Of a stretch of DNA of 64,000 nucleotides, positions 49,024 through 59,691 are shown piece by piece. The position numbers and the translations under genes were made by a program. Below the pieces are notes generated by a model. It was not told where the DNA came from. It worked only from the letters and a program-made list of their open reading frames with translations, and ran no database searches. Every line of letters begins with the position of its first letter. Position 1 is the first letter of the stretch. Location of the stretch: assembly GCA_034421135.1 (NCBI GenBank), contig DAOUKQ010000041.1:44680-108679 (forward strand), read 5' to 3'. Origin of the DNA: Bin125 sp034421135 (GTDB lineage: Bacteria > Chloroflexota > Dehalococcoidia > Bin125).

Positions 49024-50070
49024 ATGGTCTCAGTCAGCGACTACCGACTCTACCCCGCGATCCAGGCGCAACCAGGCGAGTGCGCGAAGCTGCTCAGCAG
49101 CGCGCAACCGTTTGAGTCGGCGGCGCAAGCGCTGGCCGACGCCGATCGTGTCTGGACTGTCGGCATCGGCACGTCGTTCAACGCCGCCAACGCCGCCGCC
49201 TGGATGCTCCGCGCCGCCGGCTTGCAGGCGCGGCCGCTGACCAGCCTGGAGTTCGCCGCCTGGCCGCCATTGTCGGACGGGGATGCCGTCCTGCTCTTCG
49301 CACACACCGGGCGCAAGACCTGGAGCGGGCATTCGCTGGCAACCTGCATCGAGCGCGGGACGCCAACCGTGCTGATCACCAAGATCGAAACCGAGTTCGA
49401 CCTCTCGACCTTCCCCGACAGCGTCACGGTGCTGCACTCCACGACGCAGGACCCCTCGGCCATGTACACCGTCTCGCACACCACGGCAATGACCGCCGCG
49501 GCGAGGATCGCCGATCTGGTCTCGCCCGGCTCGCTGGGCGACATCTCGGAGATTCCCTCGGCGCTGGCCGCTGCCCTGGAGCTGGAAGACGAGATCGCCG
49601 ATCTGGCGGCCGAGTGGTCGTCGGGCGCGCTGATTGCGCTGGGCGCGGGACCGATGCTCGCCGCCGCCGAGGAAGCGCACATCAAGATCGCCGAGGCCTC
49701 GCGCCGCACGATCCGCCACCAGGAACCGGAGTCGTTCCTGCATGGTCCGGCGGTGCAGATGATCGACTCGGACCGCATCCTCAGCTTCGCCGCCAACGAC
49801 GACTCGGCCGAGCGCACGCGCGAAATCACGCAGTTCACGATGGACATGGGTTGCGCCGCAGCCTGGGTCGCGCCCAAGAGCGCGCCCGGTCCCGAGTCGG
49901 CGCGTCACCTCACATTGCCCGAACTATCACCGCCGTTGCTCGGCATTCCCGCCGTCGTGCCCGCGCAGTTGCTGGCCGCGCACCTCGCGGCCAACGGCGA
50001 CATCAACGCCGACGACTTCCGCACCGACGTGCCCGAATTCCGCCAGGCGCTGTCGAAACTCCAACTCTGA
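49024..50070 (+). CDS. SIS-domain sugar isomerase-like protein
   Basis: A 348-residue protein with two sugar isomerase (SIS) domains, as in the isomerase half of glucosamine-6-phosphate synthase. The first has VWTVGIGTSFNAANAAAWML (about 43-62) and FAHTGRKTWSG (about 97-107); the second begins near 200 with GALIALGAGPMLAAAEEAHIK, then EPESFLHGPAVQMI. No glutaminase domain is present. Such proteins isomerise or deaminate amino sugar phosphates or sense them; the substrate is unknown. It lies downstream of the rpoC terminator and just before the VanZ-like gene. Confidence 0.85.
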   Translation: MVSVSDYRLYPAIQAQPGECAKLLSSAQPFESAAQALADADRVWTVGIGTSFNAANAAAWMLRAAGLQARPLTSLEFAAWPPLSDGDAVLLFAHTGRKTWSGHSLATCIERGTPTVLITKIETEFDLSTFPDSVTVLHSTTQDPSAMYTVSHTTAMTAAARIADLVSPGSLGDISEIPSALAAALELEDEIADLAAEWSSGALIALGAGPMLAAAEEAHIKIAEASRRTIRHQEPESFLHGPAVQMIDSDRILSFAANDDSAERTREITQFTMDMGCAAAWVAPKSAPGPESARHLTLPELSPPLLGIPAVVPAQLLAAHLAANGDINADDFRTDVPEFRQALSKLQL

Positions 50071-50100
50071 CGGGACCCAGCCATTGGCGCGCGGCTCCAG

Positions 50101-50649
50101 ATGGCCCTGTTCAGTTCCAGGCGCGAACGGCGGCTCTGGCTTTGGGCGTTGACGGTCGCTGCGGCCATCTTCGCCTCGCTCGGATTCAGCGGATCCCTGG
50201 AGGATCTCGTTGACGACGACAACGTCGCCGCGGTCGTGTTCGGTCTGGCCCTGCTGCTCGTCGCCGCGACGGTCCTGACCCGGGGATTGCAGTCGATTCC
50301 CGGCGGAGCGGAGATCGCGGTCGCGTTTGGGATCGCCGCCGTCGTCCTGATGGTGCTGTTGCGGCTGACCCTGGCCGAGCGCACCCATCTGATCGAGTAC
50401 GGCGTGCTCGCCGTCTTCATTCACGCGGCGCTGACCGAGCGCGTTAATCAAGGACGTCGGGTGCCGCTACCGGCACTGATAGCCATTGTTGCCGCGACGT
50501 TGATCGGGATCATCGACGAGTCGATCCAGCTCGCGCTGCCGTATCGGGTGTTCGATCCGGAAGACATGCTCTTTAACAGCCTGGCGGCACTGGCAGCGGT
50601 CGGAGCGAGCCTGCTGCTCGCCAGGGTGCGCCGCGGCGTGCGAGCCTGA
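50101..50649 (+). CDS. VanZ-like membrane protein
   Basis: A 182-residue protein with about five hydrophobic helices and the VanZ-family block: LAERTHLIEYGVLAVFIHAAL, then the acidic turn GIIDESIQLALPYRVFDPEDMLFNSLAA. VanZ proteins confer low-level teicoplanin resistance in enterococci, but most family members are of unknown function. It begins 30 bases after the SIS gene. It converges on valS, 5 bases away. Confidence 0.85.
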   Translation: MALFSSRRERRLWLWALTVAAAIFASLGFSGSLEDLVDDDNVAAVVFGLALLLVAATVLTRGLQSIPGGAEIAVAFGIAAVVLMVLLRLTLAERTHLIEYGVLAVFIHAALTERVNQGRRVPLPALIAIVAATLIGIIDESIQLALPYRVFDPEDMLFNSLAALAAVGASLLLARVRRGVRA

Positions 50650-50653
50650 CTGC

Positions 50654-53461
50654 TTAGCCCAGCGCCCCGATCCGCGACTCCAGGTCCGCCTGCTGGCGTT
50701 GGAGGTCGGCGGCGAGTTCTTCGGCCTGCTTGACGACCTCGGCAGGGGCCTTGGCGCGGAAACCTTCGTTGGCGAGTTTCGCTTCGGCTCCTCGCAGTCG
50801 CTTGACGATGCTCTCCAGGTCCTTACCCAGCCGGGCGCGTTCCTGGTCGAGGTCGACCAGTCCGCCCAGTGGCAGGATGATTTCCGCCGACGGCAGCACC
50901 GCCGACGCGATCTGCTCGGTCGGCGCATCATCGCGGTCGCCGACGATGGTCAGAGGACGAGCTCGCGAGAGCACTTCGACGATGGGCTGCGATGCAGACA
51001 CGGCCTCGGCAACCTCGTCCTGCGGCAGCACGTACGCTTCGGCCCATTGTCCCGCCTGGACCCGGTAGTCAGCGCGGACCTGGCGGACGGCGGTGACGAT
51101 CTCCTGAACTGCCCCGAACGCCGCCTCGGCCTCGAGGTCGCGCGCGCTGTCGCCCGGTTGCGGATAGCGCGCGCCGATCAGGGCCGTCGTCTCTTCGCCC
51201 GACAGGTGCGGCCTCAGTTGCTGCCAGATTGCCTCGGTGATGAAGGGCATCCAGGGATGCAGCAGGCGTAGGCCGCCGTCGAGCACTCGCGTCAGTACCG
51301 GCAGCGGTGACGTATCCCCGTTGCGCAGACGCACTTTGCTCGCTTCGACGTACCAGTCGAAGAATTCGCCCCAGAGAAAGTCCTGGATCTGACGGCCGGC
51401 CTCCCCGAGCTGGAACTGGCGCAGCAGTTCGTCGACCGAGTCGGTCACAGCCTGAAGCCGCGACAGAATCCAGCGGTCTTCGAGGGGTGGGACCCCCTCC
51501 GCCTTCGGCGCCTCCCCCTGCAAGAGGGAGGAACGAGAACCGGAAGAGTTGTCGTTGGTCGCGCCGGCGATCTCGCCGAGGACGAATTTGGCTCCGTTCC
51601 AAAGCTTGTTGGCGAAGTTTCTGGAGCCTTCCAGACGCTCGTCGGTGAGGCGCATGTCGTTACCGGGGGTTGAGCCGGTGGCGAGCGTGAAGCGCAGCGC
51701 GTCCATGCCGTACTGGTCGGCCTTCTCCAGCGGATCGATCACGTTGTCCAGCGACTTCGACATCTTGCGACCCTGCGCGTCGCGCACCAGGCCATGCAGG
51801 TAGACCGTCTCGAACGGCGGGCTGCCCATGTTGTAGCAGCCCATCATGATCATCCGCGCGACCCAGAAGAAGAGGATGTCATAGCCGGTCTCCATGACCG
51901 ACGAGGGATAGAACCGCGAGAGGTCGTCGGTTGTCTCGGGCCAACCAAGCGTCGAGTGCGTCCACAGCCCGGACGAGAACCACGTGTCCAAGACATCGGG
52001 GTCCTGGACGAGATCGGCGTCGTCGCACCAGGGGCAGTCGGTCGGGTCGGTCATCGCGACAATCGGGCGCGCGCCCTCGTCGATGGTGATCTGGCCGTCG
52101 TCGCCGGTGATGATCTGGTCGCCGTCGCAGCAGCGGCAATACCAGGCCGGGATGCGGTGTCCCCACCAGAGCTGGCGCGAAATGCACCAGGGTCGGATGT
52201 TGTCCATCCACTGCAGATAGACGTTCTTCGAGCGCTCGGGAACGATCCGGACCTCGTCCTCGCGCACAACCCTGGCCGCTTCGGCGGCCATGTCGTCGGT
52301 ATCGACGAACCATTGGTTCGAGACGAGCGGCTCAACCACGACGCCGGAACGCTGCGAGTGTCCGACATTGTGGATGTGCGTCTCCGTCTTGAGCAGGTAG
52401 CCGTCTTCCTCGAGGTGCTGCGCGACCAACGTACGAGCCTCGTCCCGGTCCATGCCCGCATACAAGCCAGCTTCGGCGGTCATCGATCCGTCCCAATCGA
52501 CGACGCGGATCGGCTCCAGTCCGTGCCGTTCGCCAATCTCGAAGTCGAGCTGGTCGTGTCCCGGTGTGATTTTCAGCGCGCCGGTGCCGAACTCGAGGTC
52601 GACTGCACTGTCGGCGACCAGCGGGATCAGCCGATTGAATCCGCGCAGCGGCAGCCGCACAAGGCGGCCCAGGTGCGGCTGCCAGCGTTCGTCGTCGGGA
52701 TGCACCGCAATCGCGACATCGGCGGGAATCGTCTCCGGGCGGGTCGTCGCGATTGTGACGCCGTCGTCCAGCTCGTGACCGCGTTCGTCGACGAACGGAT
52801 AGCGGACGTGCCAGAGCTTGCCCTCTTCCTCGCGGTACTCGACCTCGACATCGGAGAGCGCGGTCAACATCTGCGGGTCCCAGTTGATGATCCGCGCGCC
52901 GCGGTAGATCTTGCCGTCCTTGAACAGATCGACAAACGTTTTGCGCACGGCGTCGCGCGGCGTGGGATCAAGAGTGAAGGCGGTGCGTTCCCAGTCGCAG
53001 GATGCGCCCATGCGCCGGGCCTGCGCCGTGATCCTCGGGCGCGTGACGCCGACCCAGTCCCAGACACGCTCCTCGAATGCGTCGCGACCGAGGTCGTGGC
53101 GAGTCATGCCCTCGCGGGCAAGTTGCTGCTCAACGACGCTCTGCGTGGCGATGCCGGCGTGGTCGAGCCCGGGCAGCCAGAGCGTCGGCTCGCCCAGCAT
53201 CCGATGCCAGCGGATCAGCATGTCCTCGATGGTCAGGGTCACGGCATGGCCCAGGTGTAGGACGCCGGTCACGTTGGGCGGGGGCATGATCACTGTGAAC
53301 GGATCTCGCTCGCCTTCGACTGGTTCGGTTGGACGGAACCAGCCGTTGTCCTCCCAGAAGGCGTAGATCGGATCTTCAACGACCGAGGCGTCATAGGCGC
53401 CGGTCAATTGGTCGAGGATGGAGCGGTCGAACTCAGAGGCAATCACGGCTGAACTCCGCAT
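50654..53461 (-). CDS. valS: Valyl-tRNA synthetase
   Basis: A 935-residue class I synthetase that charges tRNA-Val. The HIGH motif is HLGH in MPPPNVTGVLHLGHAV (about 55-70); the editing domain follows (ATTRPETIPADVAIAVHPDD); KMSKS is intact in DAQGRKMSKSLDNVIDP; and the C-terminal coiled-coil arm is the last 65 residues. The ATG at 53461 is used, but a GTG 15 bases later has CGGAG before it and may be the true start. Residues about 644-660, between the catalytic and anticodon-binding domains, are encoded by an inserted palindromic element (see 51482-51531). Confidence 0.97.
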   Translation of the reverse strand: MRSSAVIASEFDRSILDQLTGAYDASVVEDPIYAFWEDNGWFRPTEPVEGERDPFTVIMPPPNVTGVLHLGHAVTLTIEDMLIRWHRMLGEPTLWLPGLDHAGIATQSVVEQQLAREGMTRHDLGRDAFEERVWDWVGVTRPRITAQARRMGASCDWERTAFTLDPTPRDAVRKTFVDLFKDGKIYRGARIINWDPQMLTALSDVEVEYREEEGKLWHVRYPFVDERGHELDDGVTIATTRPETIPADVAIAVHPDDERWQPHLGRLVRLPLRGFNRLIPLVADSAVDLEFGTGALKITPGHDQLDFEIGERHGLEPIRVVDWDGSMTAEAGLYAGMDRDEARTLVAQHLEEDGYLLKTETHIHNVGHSQRSGVVVEPLVSNQWFVDTDDMAAEAARVVREDEVRIVPERSKNVYLQWMDNIRPWCISRQLWWGHRIPAWYCRCCDGDQIITGDDGQITIDEGARPIVAMTDPTDCPWCDDADLVQDPDVLDTWFSSGLWTHSTLGWPETTDDLSRFYPSSVMETGYDILFFWVARMIMMGCYNMGSPPFETVYLHGLVRDAQGRKMSKSLDNVIDPLEKADQYGMDALRFTLATGSTPGNDMRLTDERLEGSRNFANKLWNGAKFVLGEIAGATNDNSSGSRSSLLQGEAPKAEGVPPLEDRWILSRLQAVTDSVDELLRQFQLGEAGRQIQDFLWGEFFDWYVEASKVRLRNGDTSPLPVLTRVLDGGLRLLHPWMPFITEAIWQQLRPHLSGEETTALIGARYPQPGDSARDLEAEAAFGAVQEIVTAVRQVRADYRVQAGQWAEAYVLPQDEVAEAVSASQPIVEVLSRARPLTIVGDRDDAPTEQIASAVLPSAEIILPLGGLVDLDQERARLGKDLESIVKRLRGAEAKLANEGFRAKAPAEVVKQAEELAADLQRQQADLESRIGALG
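51482..51531. repeat. Palindromic element inserted in frame in valS
   Basis: Three adjacent small hairpins: GAGGGGTGGGACCCCCTC, CGCCTTCGGCG and CCTCCCCCTGCAAGAGGGAGG. On the minus strand they encode about 17 residues in the linker before EDRWILSRL. The style matches intergenic palindromic repeats such as the one at about 30.8 kb. Confidence 0.75.
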
Positions 53462-53536
53462 AATCGTGGGTGAGTTGGGTGGCCGGGAGGGTGATGCATC
53501 GGGTCCGGCGCGTGGCAGCCATCAAGCGCGCCGAAC

Positions 53537-54481
53537 CTAGCCTACCCCGACCAGTACGCCGTCAATGACATCTGATTCATCAATCGGCCGCTCAGCCGCC
53601 GTTGCGCGCCGACGCCGGCGGCGCTGTCGCGCGGCCTCCAGCTCGTAGAGCATCTCCAGACCCTGCCGCGTGTCGCTGGCGACGCGAGCCGGATCCTGCC
53701 GTTCGATGCGCCGACGGAAGAGCCAGTAGGTGAATGCTTGCCACTCGGCGTGTTCGATCCGTTCGGGATCGACGTAGTCGCGGTGGTTGGCGGCTCGATA
53801 CTCGCGAAGCAGATCGGGTTGTCGGGCGCCGTAGATGCGGCCGAAGACATCGGCGTCGAGTTCCTGGCGTTGATGCGAGAACGACAGACCGTTGCGCTCC
53901 TTCTGCAGGACCCGCTCCATCGCGAGATGCAGCGCCTGCTCGACGCGCACGCCGTAGAGGAAATTCAGGTGCGCCCAGTACTTGGGCGTGCCCAGCCGCT
54001 CCTGGAACTCGGGTTCGCTGAGCGCGACGGGCGGCGATTCGTCAATCAGCATCGCCTCGACTTCGTGGGCCGGCAGCAGACCGGGCGGGGCGGCGTCGCA
54101 GATGCGTTCGGCGAGCAGCAGCCAGTCAAAGGCTTCCTGCTCAAGTAGATACACGTACTCGCGGCCGTCGATCATCTCGCGCGGCGCTTCCCAATCGCGA
54201 ATGCAATCGAGCAGCGCGTCGAACCAGGGGCGGCCGCCAACCACGTCGGCGAAGAAGGAGGCCAGCAGCGTGTCGGGCCCGGACTCGATCAGTTGGCCGT
54301 TCAGCGCGTGATGTTCGAGGTCATCGGGATCGTGGAGGTCGTCCAAGTAGTGAAGGTCATGGAGATCATGCGGATCGATGTCGGGAGCGAAGCCGGTGTC
54401 GACGACACCGTCGCGCTCGGCGAGGCGCCGGAACGGCATCTCGCCGGCCTCGGTTGACTGTCCCGTCGTCGACTCTGCCAT
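53537..54481 (-). CDS. Unrecognised protein with Asp/His/Leu repeat, downstream of secA
   Basis: A 314-residue protein from the ATG at 54481, 2 bases after the secA stop, so it is probably co-transcribed with secA. Residues 30-58 consist of repeats of Asp-Leu-His or Asp-Asp-Leu (DPHDLHDLHYLDDLHDPDDL). The rest is helical, with conserved-looking WFDALLDCIRDWE, YVYLLEQEAFDWLLLAERI and LGTPKYWAHLNFLYGVRVEQAL segments and a basic C-terminal run. No family was recognised. Candidate roles include a membrane- or SecA-associated factor, but nothing in the sequence shows this. Confidence 0.7.
   Translation of the reverse strand: MAESTTGQSTEAGEMPFRRLAERDGVVDTGFAPDIDPHDLHDLHYLDDLHDPDDLEHHALNGQLIESGPDTLLASFFADVVGGRPWFDALLDCIRDWEAPREMIDGREYVYLLEQEAFDWLLLAERICDAAPPGLLPAHEVEAMLIDESPPVALSEPEFQERLGTPKYWAHLNFLYGVRVEQALHLAMERVLQKERNGLSFSHQRQELDADVFGRIYGARQPDLLREYRAANHRDYVDPERIEHAEWQAFTYWLFRRRIERQDPARVASDTRQGLEMLYELEAARQRRRRRRATAAERPIDESDVIDGVLVGVG
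54317..54385. repeat. 9-bp degenerate repeat inside the gene after secA
   Basis: Roughly seven units of nine bases such as GAGGTCATC, GGGATCGTG, GAGGTCGTC, AAGGTCATG and GAGATCATG. They encode the Asp/His/Leu repeat and keep the reading frame. Confidence 0.75.
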
Positions 54482-54483
54482 GT

Positions 54484-57213
<2,730 letters not shown>

Positions 57214-57293
57214 CCGTCAGTCCCCAATCAGTCAGCCCCACATCAGGGCATACATACCCAGTGTAGCCGCGACCGTCGAAGTAGCGAGGAGCG

Positions 57294-59534
57294 TCATGTG
57301 CAATCGACGCGCTCGCCACCGAACGCAAGCCAGCGTCCGTCGGGAGACCAGGCGGCCGTGTGCCCTTCGGTTCCGCATTGCTCGACCGGCGAACGCAGCC
57401 GCTGCAGAATGGAACCGTTGACAGCATCGACGATCAGATATTCCGAGACGGCATACTCCCAGCCGTGCAGCCAAGTCTGGGAATGCGTCGCGAAGCCGGC
57501 TTCGTCAAACTCGGGCATTTCCCTGAGTGCGCTGATCAGCAGCCGCTCGCCGCCCGGCGACCAGTCGATGACGCGAATGCCACGAGCGCCCTCTGGCATT
57601 TGAACACGGACCGTCTCCTCGCGAGCCGTGTCGATGATCAACATTGGCCCCTGATATGCGACCAGCGCGAACCGCTCGCATCCAGCATCGCACTGATGCT
57701 GCACTCGCGGCCATCCGCTGTAGCTGAAGCCGACTGATCCGTCGACTGCCGCTGCTGCACCGGTGTCTACGTCGTACCGATACAACAGCGGTTCGTCTGG
57801 ACTCTCTTCACTTCCCGGCGCGTACCAGTAGAAGTAGAGCGAGCCGTTGGCAAACACCTGCGGTCGCCAGCCCGATTCGTTTCCGTCGCGGGGCGCCAGG
57901 TCGAACGGCGGCGGGAGTTTCGTCCGTTCCTCCGTGTTCAGGTTGATGAGCCAGTACCCGTCATGATGCTGTTCGGCTTGAGCCACAACGGTGAGATTCG
58001 CGCTCACACCGACATGCATGATTGGCCGGCCAAGGAACGGTATCTCGCGGACCAGGGAGGCGTCCGGCTCGTGTATCCGCATGACTCCTTCGCTTACGTG
58101 GTAGAGCGAGCCATCGGGCAGCCAACCTACCTGGCCTCGCCAGCTCACCTCAGTGCGCGATCCGTCCACGCCGAGAATCGCGTGTTTGGCTTCAACGCCG
58201 GTCTCGGCATCTCCGTGAATCGCGCTCAGAACGTGAGTGGAATCCGGTGACCAATGCAGCGAAGGATCCTCATTGTGATGGCTGAACCGAGATCGGTTTG
58301 CGTCAACGAACACCAGCGGGTCGCCGCTATCGACGGGCGTAATGGTCACGTCGCGCAACAGATCGCCGGTCTCATAATTCTGGCAGCAGCCACTCACTGC
58401 GTAGCGGCCGTCGGGCGAGAACCTGACCCATTGGCGTGCGGCGAATTTGCGGCTATCGCCGGTCGCCGGATTCCAGAGCCAAAGGCCCTCGCTGTTTGAA
58501 CCGATAATCGTGCCGTCATCCCGCCACTGCCAGTGATACAAGGGTTCCCAAGTTGCGCCTGACGGACTCGCTCCATCGCCGAAGTCGACCGGCACAGTTT
58601 GCATCCACTTGCCCACAAAGATCGGTAGGCTAGCGATTGCTTGATTCAGGTCCACCCTGTCGGTGCGCACCCAGACATACTCAGGGCGGAGCGTGTCGAC
58701 ACGCAGTGCGATCCATTCGCCATCGGAAGAACGTCCCAGGATTGCATGGGATTCGTCGGCCAGGCCACGTGTCGAGAACTCGCCCTCAGGCCGATCGGCA
58801 AAGGTCGGCCAACCCCAGTGTTTCGCCTCCGCTATCGATCCTGACGACAACGTCAACTCGCCCCAAACCGGTCCGACGTAGACTGGCAATCCCCTCGCAG
58901 CGTCAACATCGAAACCGGTCTCAGTCGCTGCCAATGCGCGTCGGTGCACCCAGAACCGCGCGTCTGCGCTGCCGGGAAATTGGGCCGCGTATCGCCGACC
59001 GTCCTGCGAGCGCCCCGCCAACGTTACTTCGGTGACCTCGCCGGTTGACAACTGCAACTGGACCATTGGCAACGGCGGCGCCTCAACATCCGGCAGCGTC
59101 CGCGCTTCATCCAGCGTCAATGGCGAGTCAGCCAACTCGATCCAACCGACCCGTTCCTGGTTCATATCGAGGCGCAGCCAGACATCCCCGGATTCTCGGG
59201 CAAGCCAGCCGTCGGCTAAGAGCAGCCCGCCGGCCCTCCGGTGGTCGCCGATGTATTGGTCCGAGTCAGGACGCGGATAGACGTACAGGTCCTGCTCCAG
59301 GCGCATGATGAGGACGCGATTACGGGCCGGTTCACGCGCCTCCGATGCTTCCTCGTCGGGCGGTTCATGCGCTGCCGACTGCGATGCAGCAGCCTCCGGC
59401 TCGTTGTCCTGCACCGCCTGGGCGACCAGGGCGCTCGGCGATTCTTGCGGAGACGCCGTCGGAGGCCCATCATTGGCGCAGGCAACGCCGAGCCACAAAG
59501 CTGCCGCAATCGCAATGACCGCTGAACGTCCCAT
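57294..59534 (-). CDS. Propeller lipoprotein with SH3-like modules (copy B)
   Basis: A 746-residue exported protein. The N-terminus (MGRSAVIAIAAALWLGVACAND) is a lipoprotein-type signal with an imperfect lipobox, G-V-A-C. A low-complexity acidic stretch leads to SH3b-like modules (for example DGWLARESGDVWLRLDMNQ and GWIELAD), then repeated blades of a WD/TolB-type propeller (VRFSPDGRYAVSG, WSPDSTHVLSAIHGD, AAWSPDGRWLAFGG). It is a paralogue of the gene at 59692-61527, matching through the signal, SH3-like part and C-terminus (QCGTEGHTAAWSPDG versus DCGQRTSTAMWSPDG). The role is unknown; surface binding or envelope sensing is inferred. Confidence 0.8.
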   Translation of the reverse strand: MGRSAVIAIAAALWLGVACANDGPPTASPQESPSALVAQAVQDNEPEAAASQSAAHEPPDEEASEAREPARNRVLIMRLEQDLYVYPRPDSDQYIGDHRRAGGLLLADGWLARESGDVWLRLDMNQERVGWIELADSPLTLDEARTLPDVEAPPLPMVQLQLSTGEVTEVTLAGRSQDGRRYAAQFPGSADARFWVHRRALAATETGFDVDAARGLPVYVGPVWGELTLSSGSIAEAKHWGWPTFADRPEGEFSTRGLADESHAILGRSSDGEWIALRVDTLRPEYVWVRTDRVDLNQAIASLPIFVGKWMQTVPVDFGDGASPSGATWEPLYHWQWRDDGTIIGSNSEGLWLWNPATGDSRKFAARQWVRFSPDGRYAVSGCCQNYETGDLLRDVTITPVDSGDPLVFVDANRSRFSHHNEDPSLHWSPDSTHVLSAIHGDAETGVEAKHAILGVDGSRTEVSWRGQVGWLPDGSLYHVSEGVMRIHEPDASLVREIPFLGRPIMHVGVSANLTVVAQAEQHHDGYWLINLNTEERTKLPPPFDLAPRDGNESGWRPQVFANGSLYFYWYAPGSEESPDEPLLYRYDVDTGAAAAVDGSVGFSYSGWPRVQHQCDAGCERFALVAYQGPMLIIDTAREETVRVQMPEGARGIRVIDWSPGGERLLISALREMPEFDEAGFATHSQTWLHGWEYAVSEYLIVDAVNGSILQRLRSPVEQCGTEGHTAAWSPDGRWLAFGGERVDCT

Positions 59535-59571
59535 ACTGTCAAGACGAACCTAATGGGCCTTTGGTTCCTGA

Positions 59572-59681
59572 CCGGAACAGTGTGCCGACCGAATCGCCTT
59601 CGTGGATGCGGCGAATTGCTTCCCCCAGCAGGGGCACGATGGAGCCGACCACGAGGCCGTCACACCGTGCCGTCGCCGTCG
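59572..59681 (-). pseudogene. Fossil of the prs 3' end, left by tandem duplication
   Basis: On the minus strand these 110 bases match the last 35 or so codons of prs at 61564-61680, with runs such as CCGACCGAATCGCCTTCGTG on the plus strand conserved exactly. The frame can still be read as PLLGEAIRRIHEGDSVGTLFR, but the stop codon is lost and the upstream side is broken by a frameshift. It lies between the two lipoprotein paralogues exactly where prs lies before copy A. Confidence 0.9.
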
Positions 59682-59691
59682 TCTGTCGACT

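Noticed and set aside
53462..53536. A T-box leader for valS.
   Set aside because: The gap is only 75 bases, with no specifier loop or T-box sequence visible.
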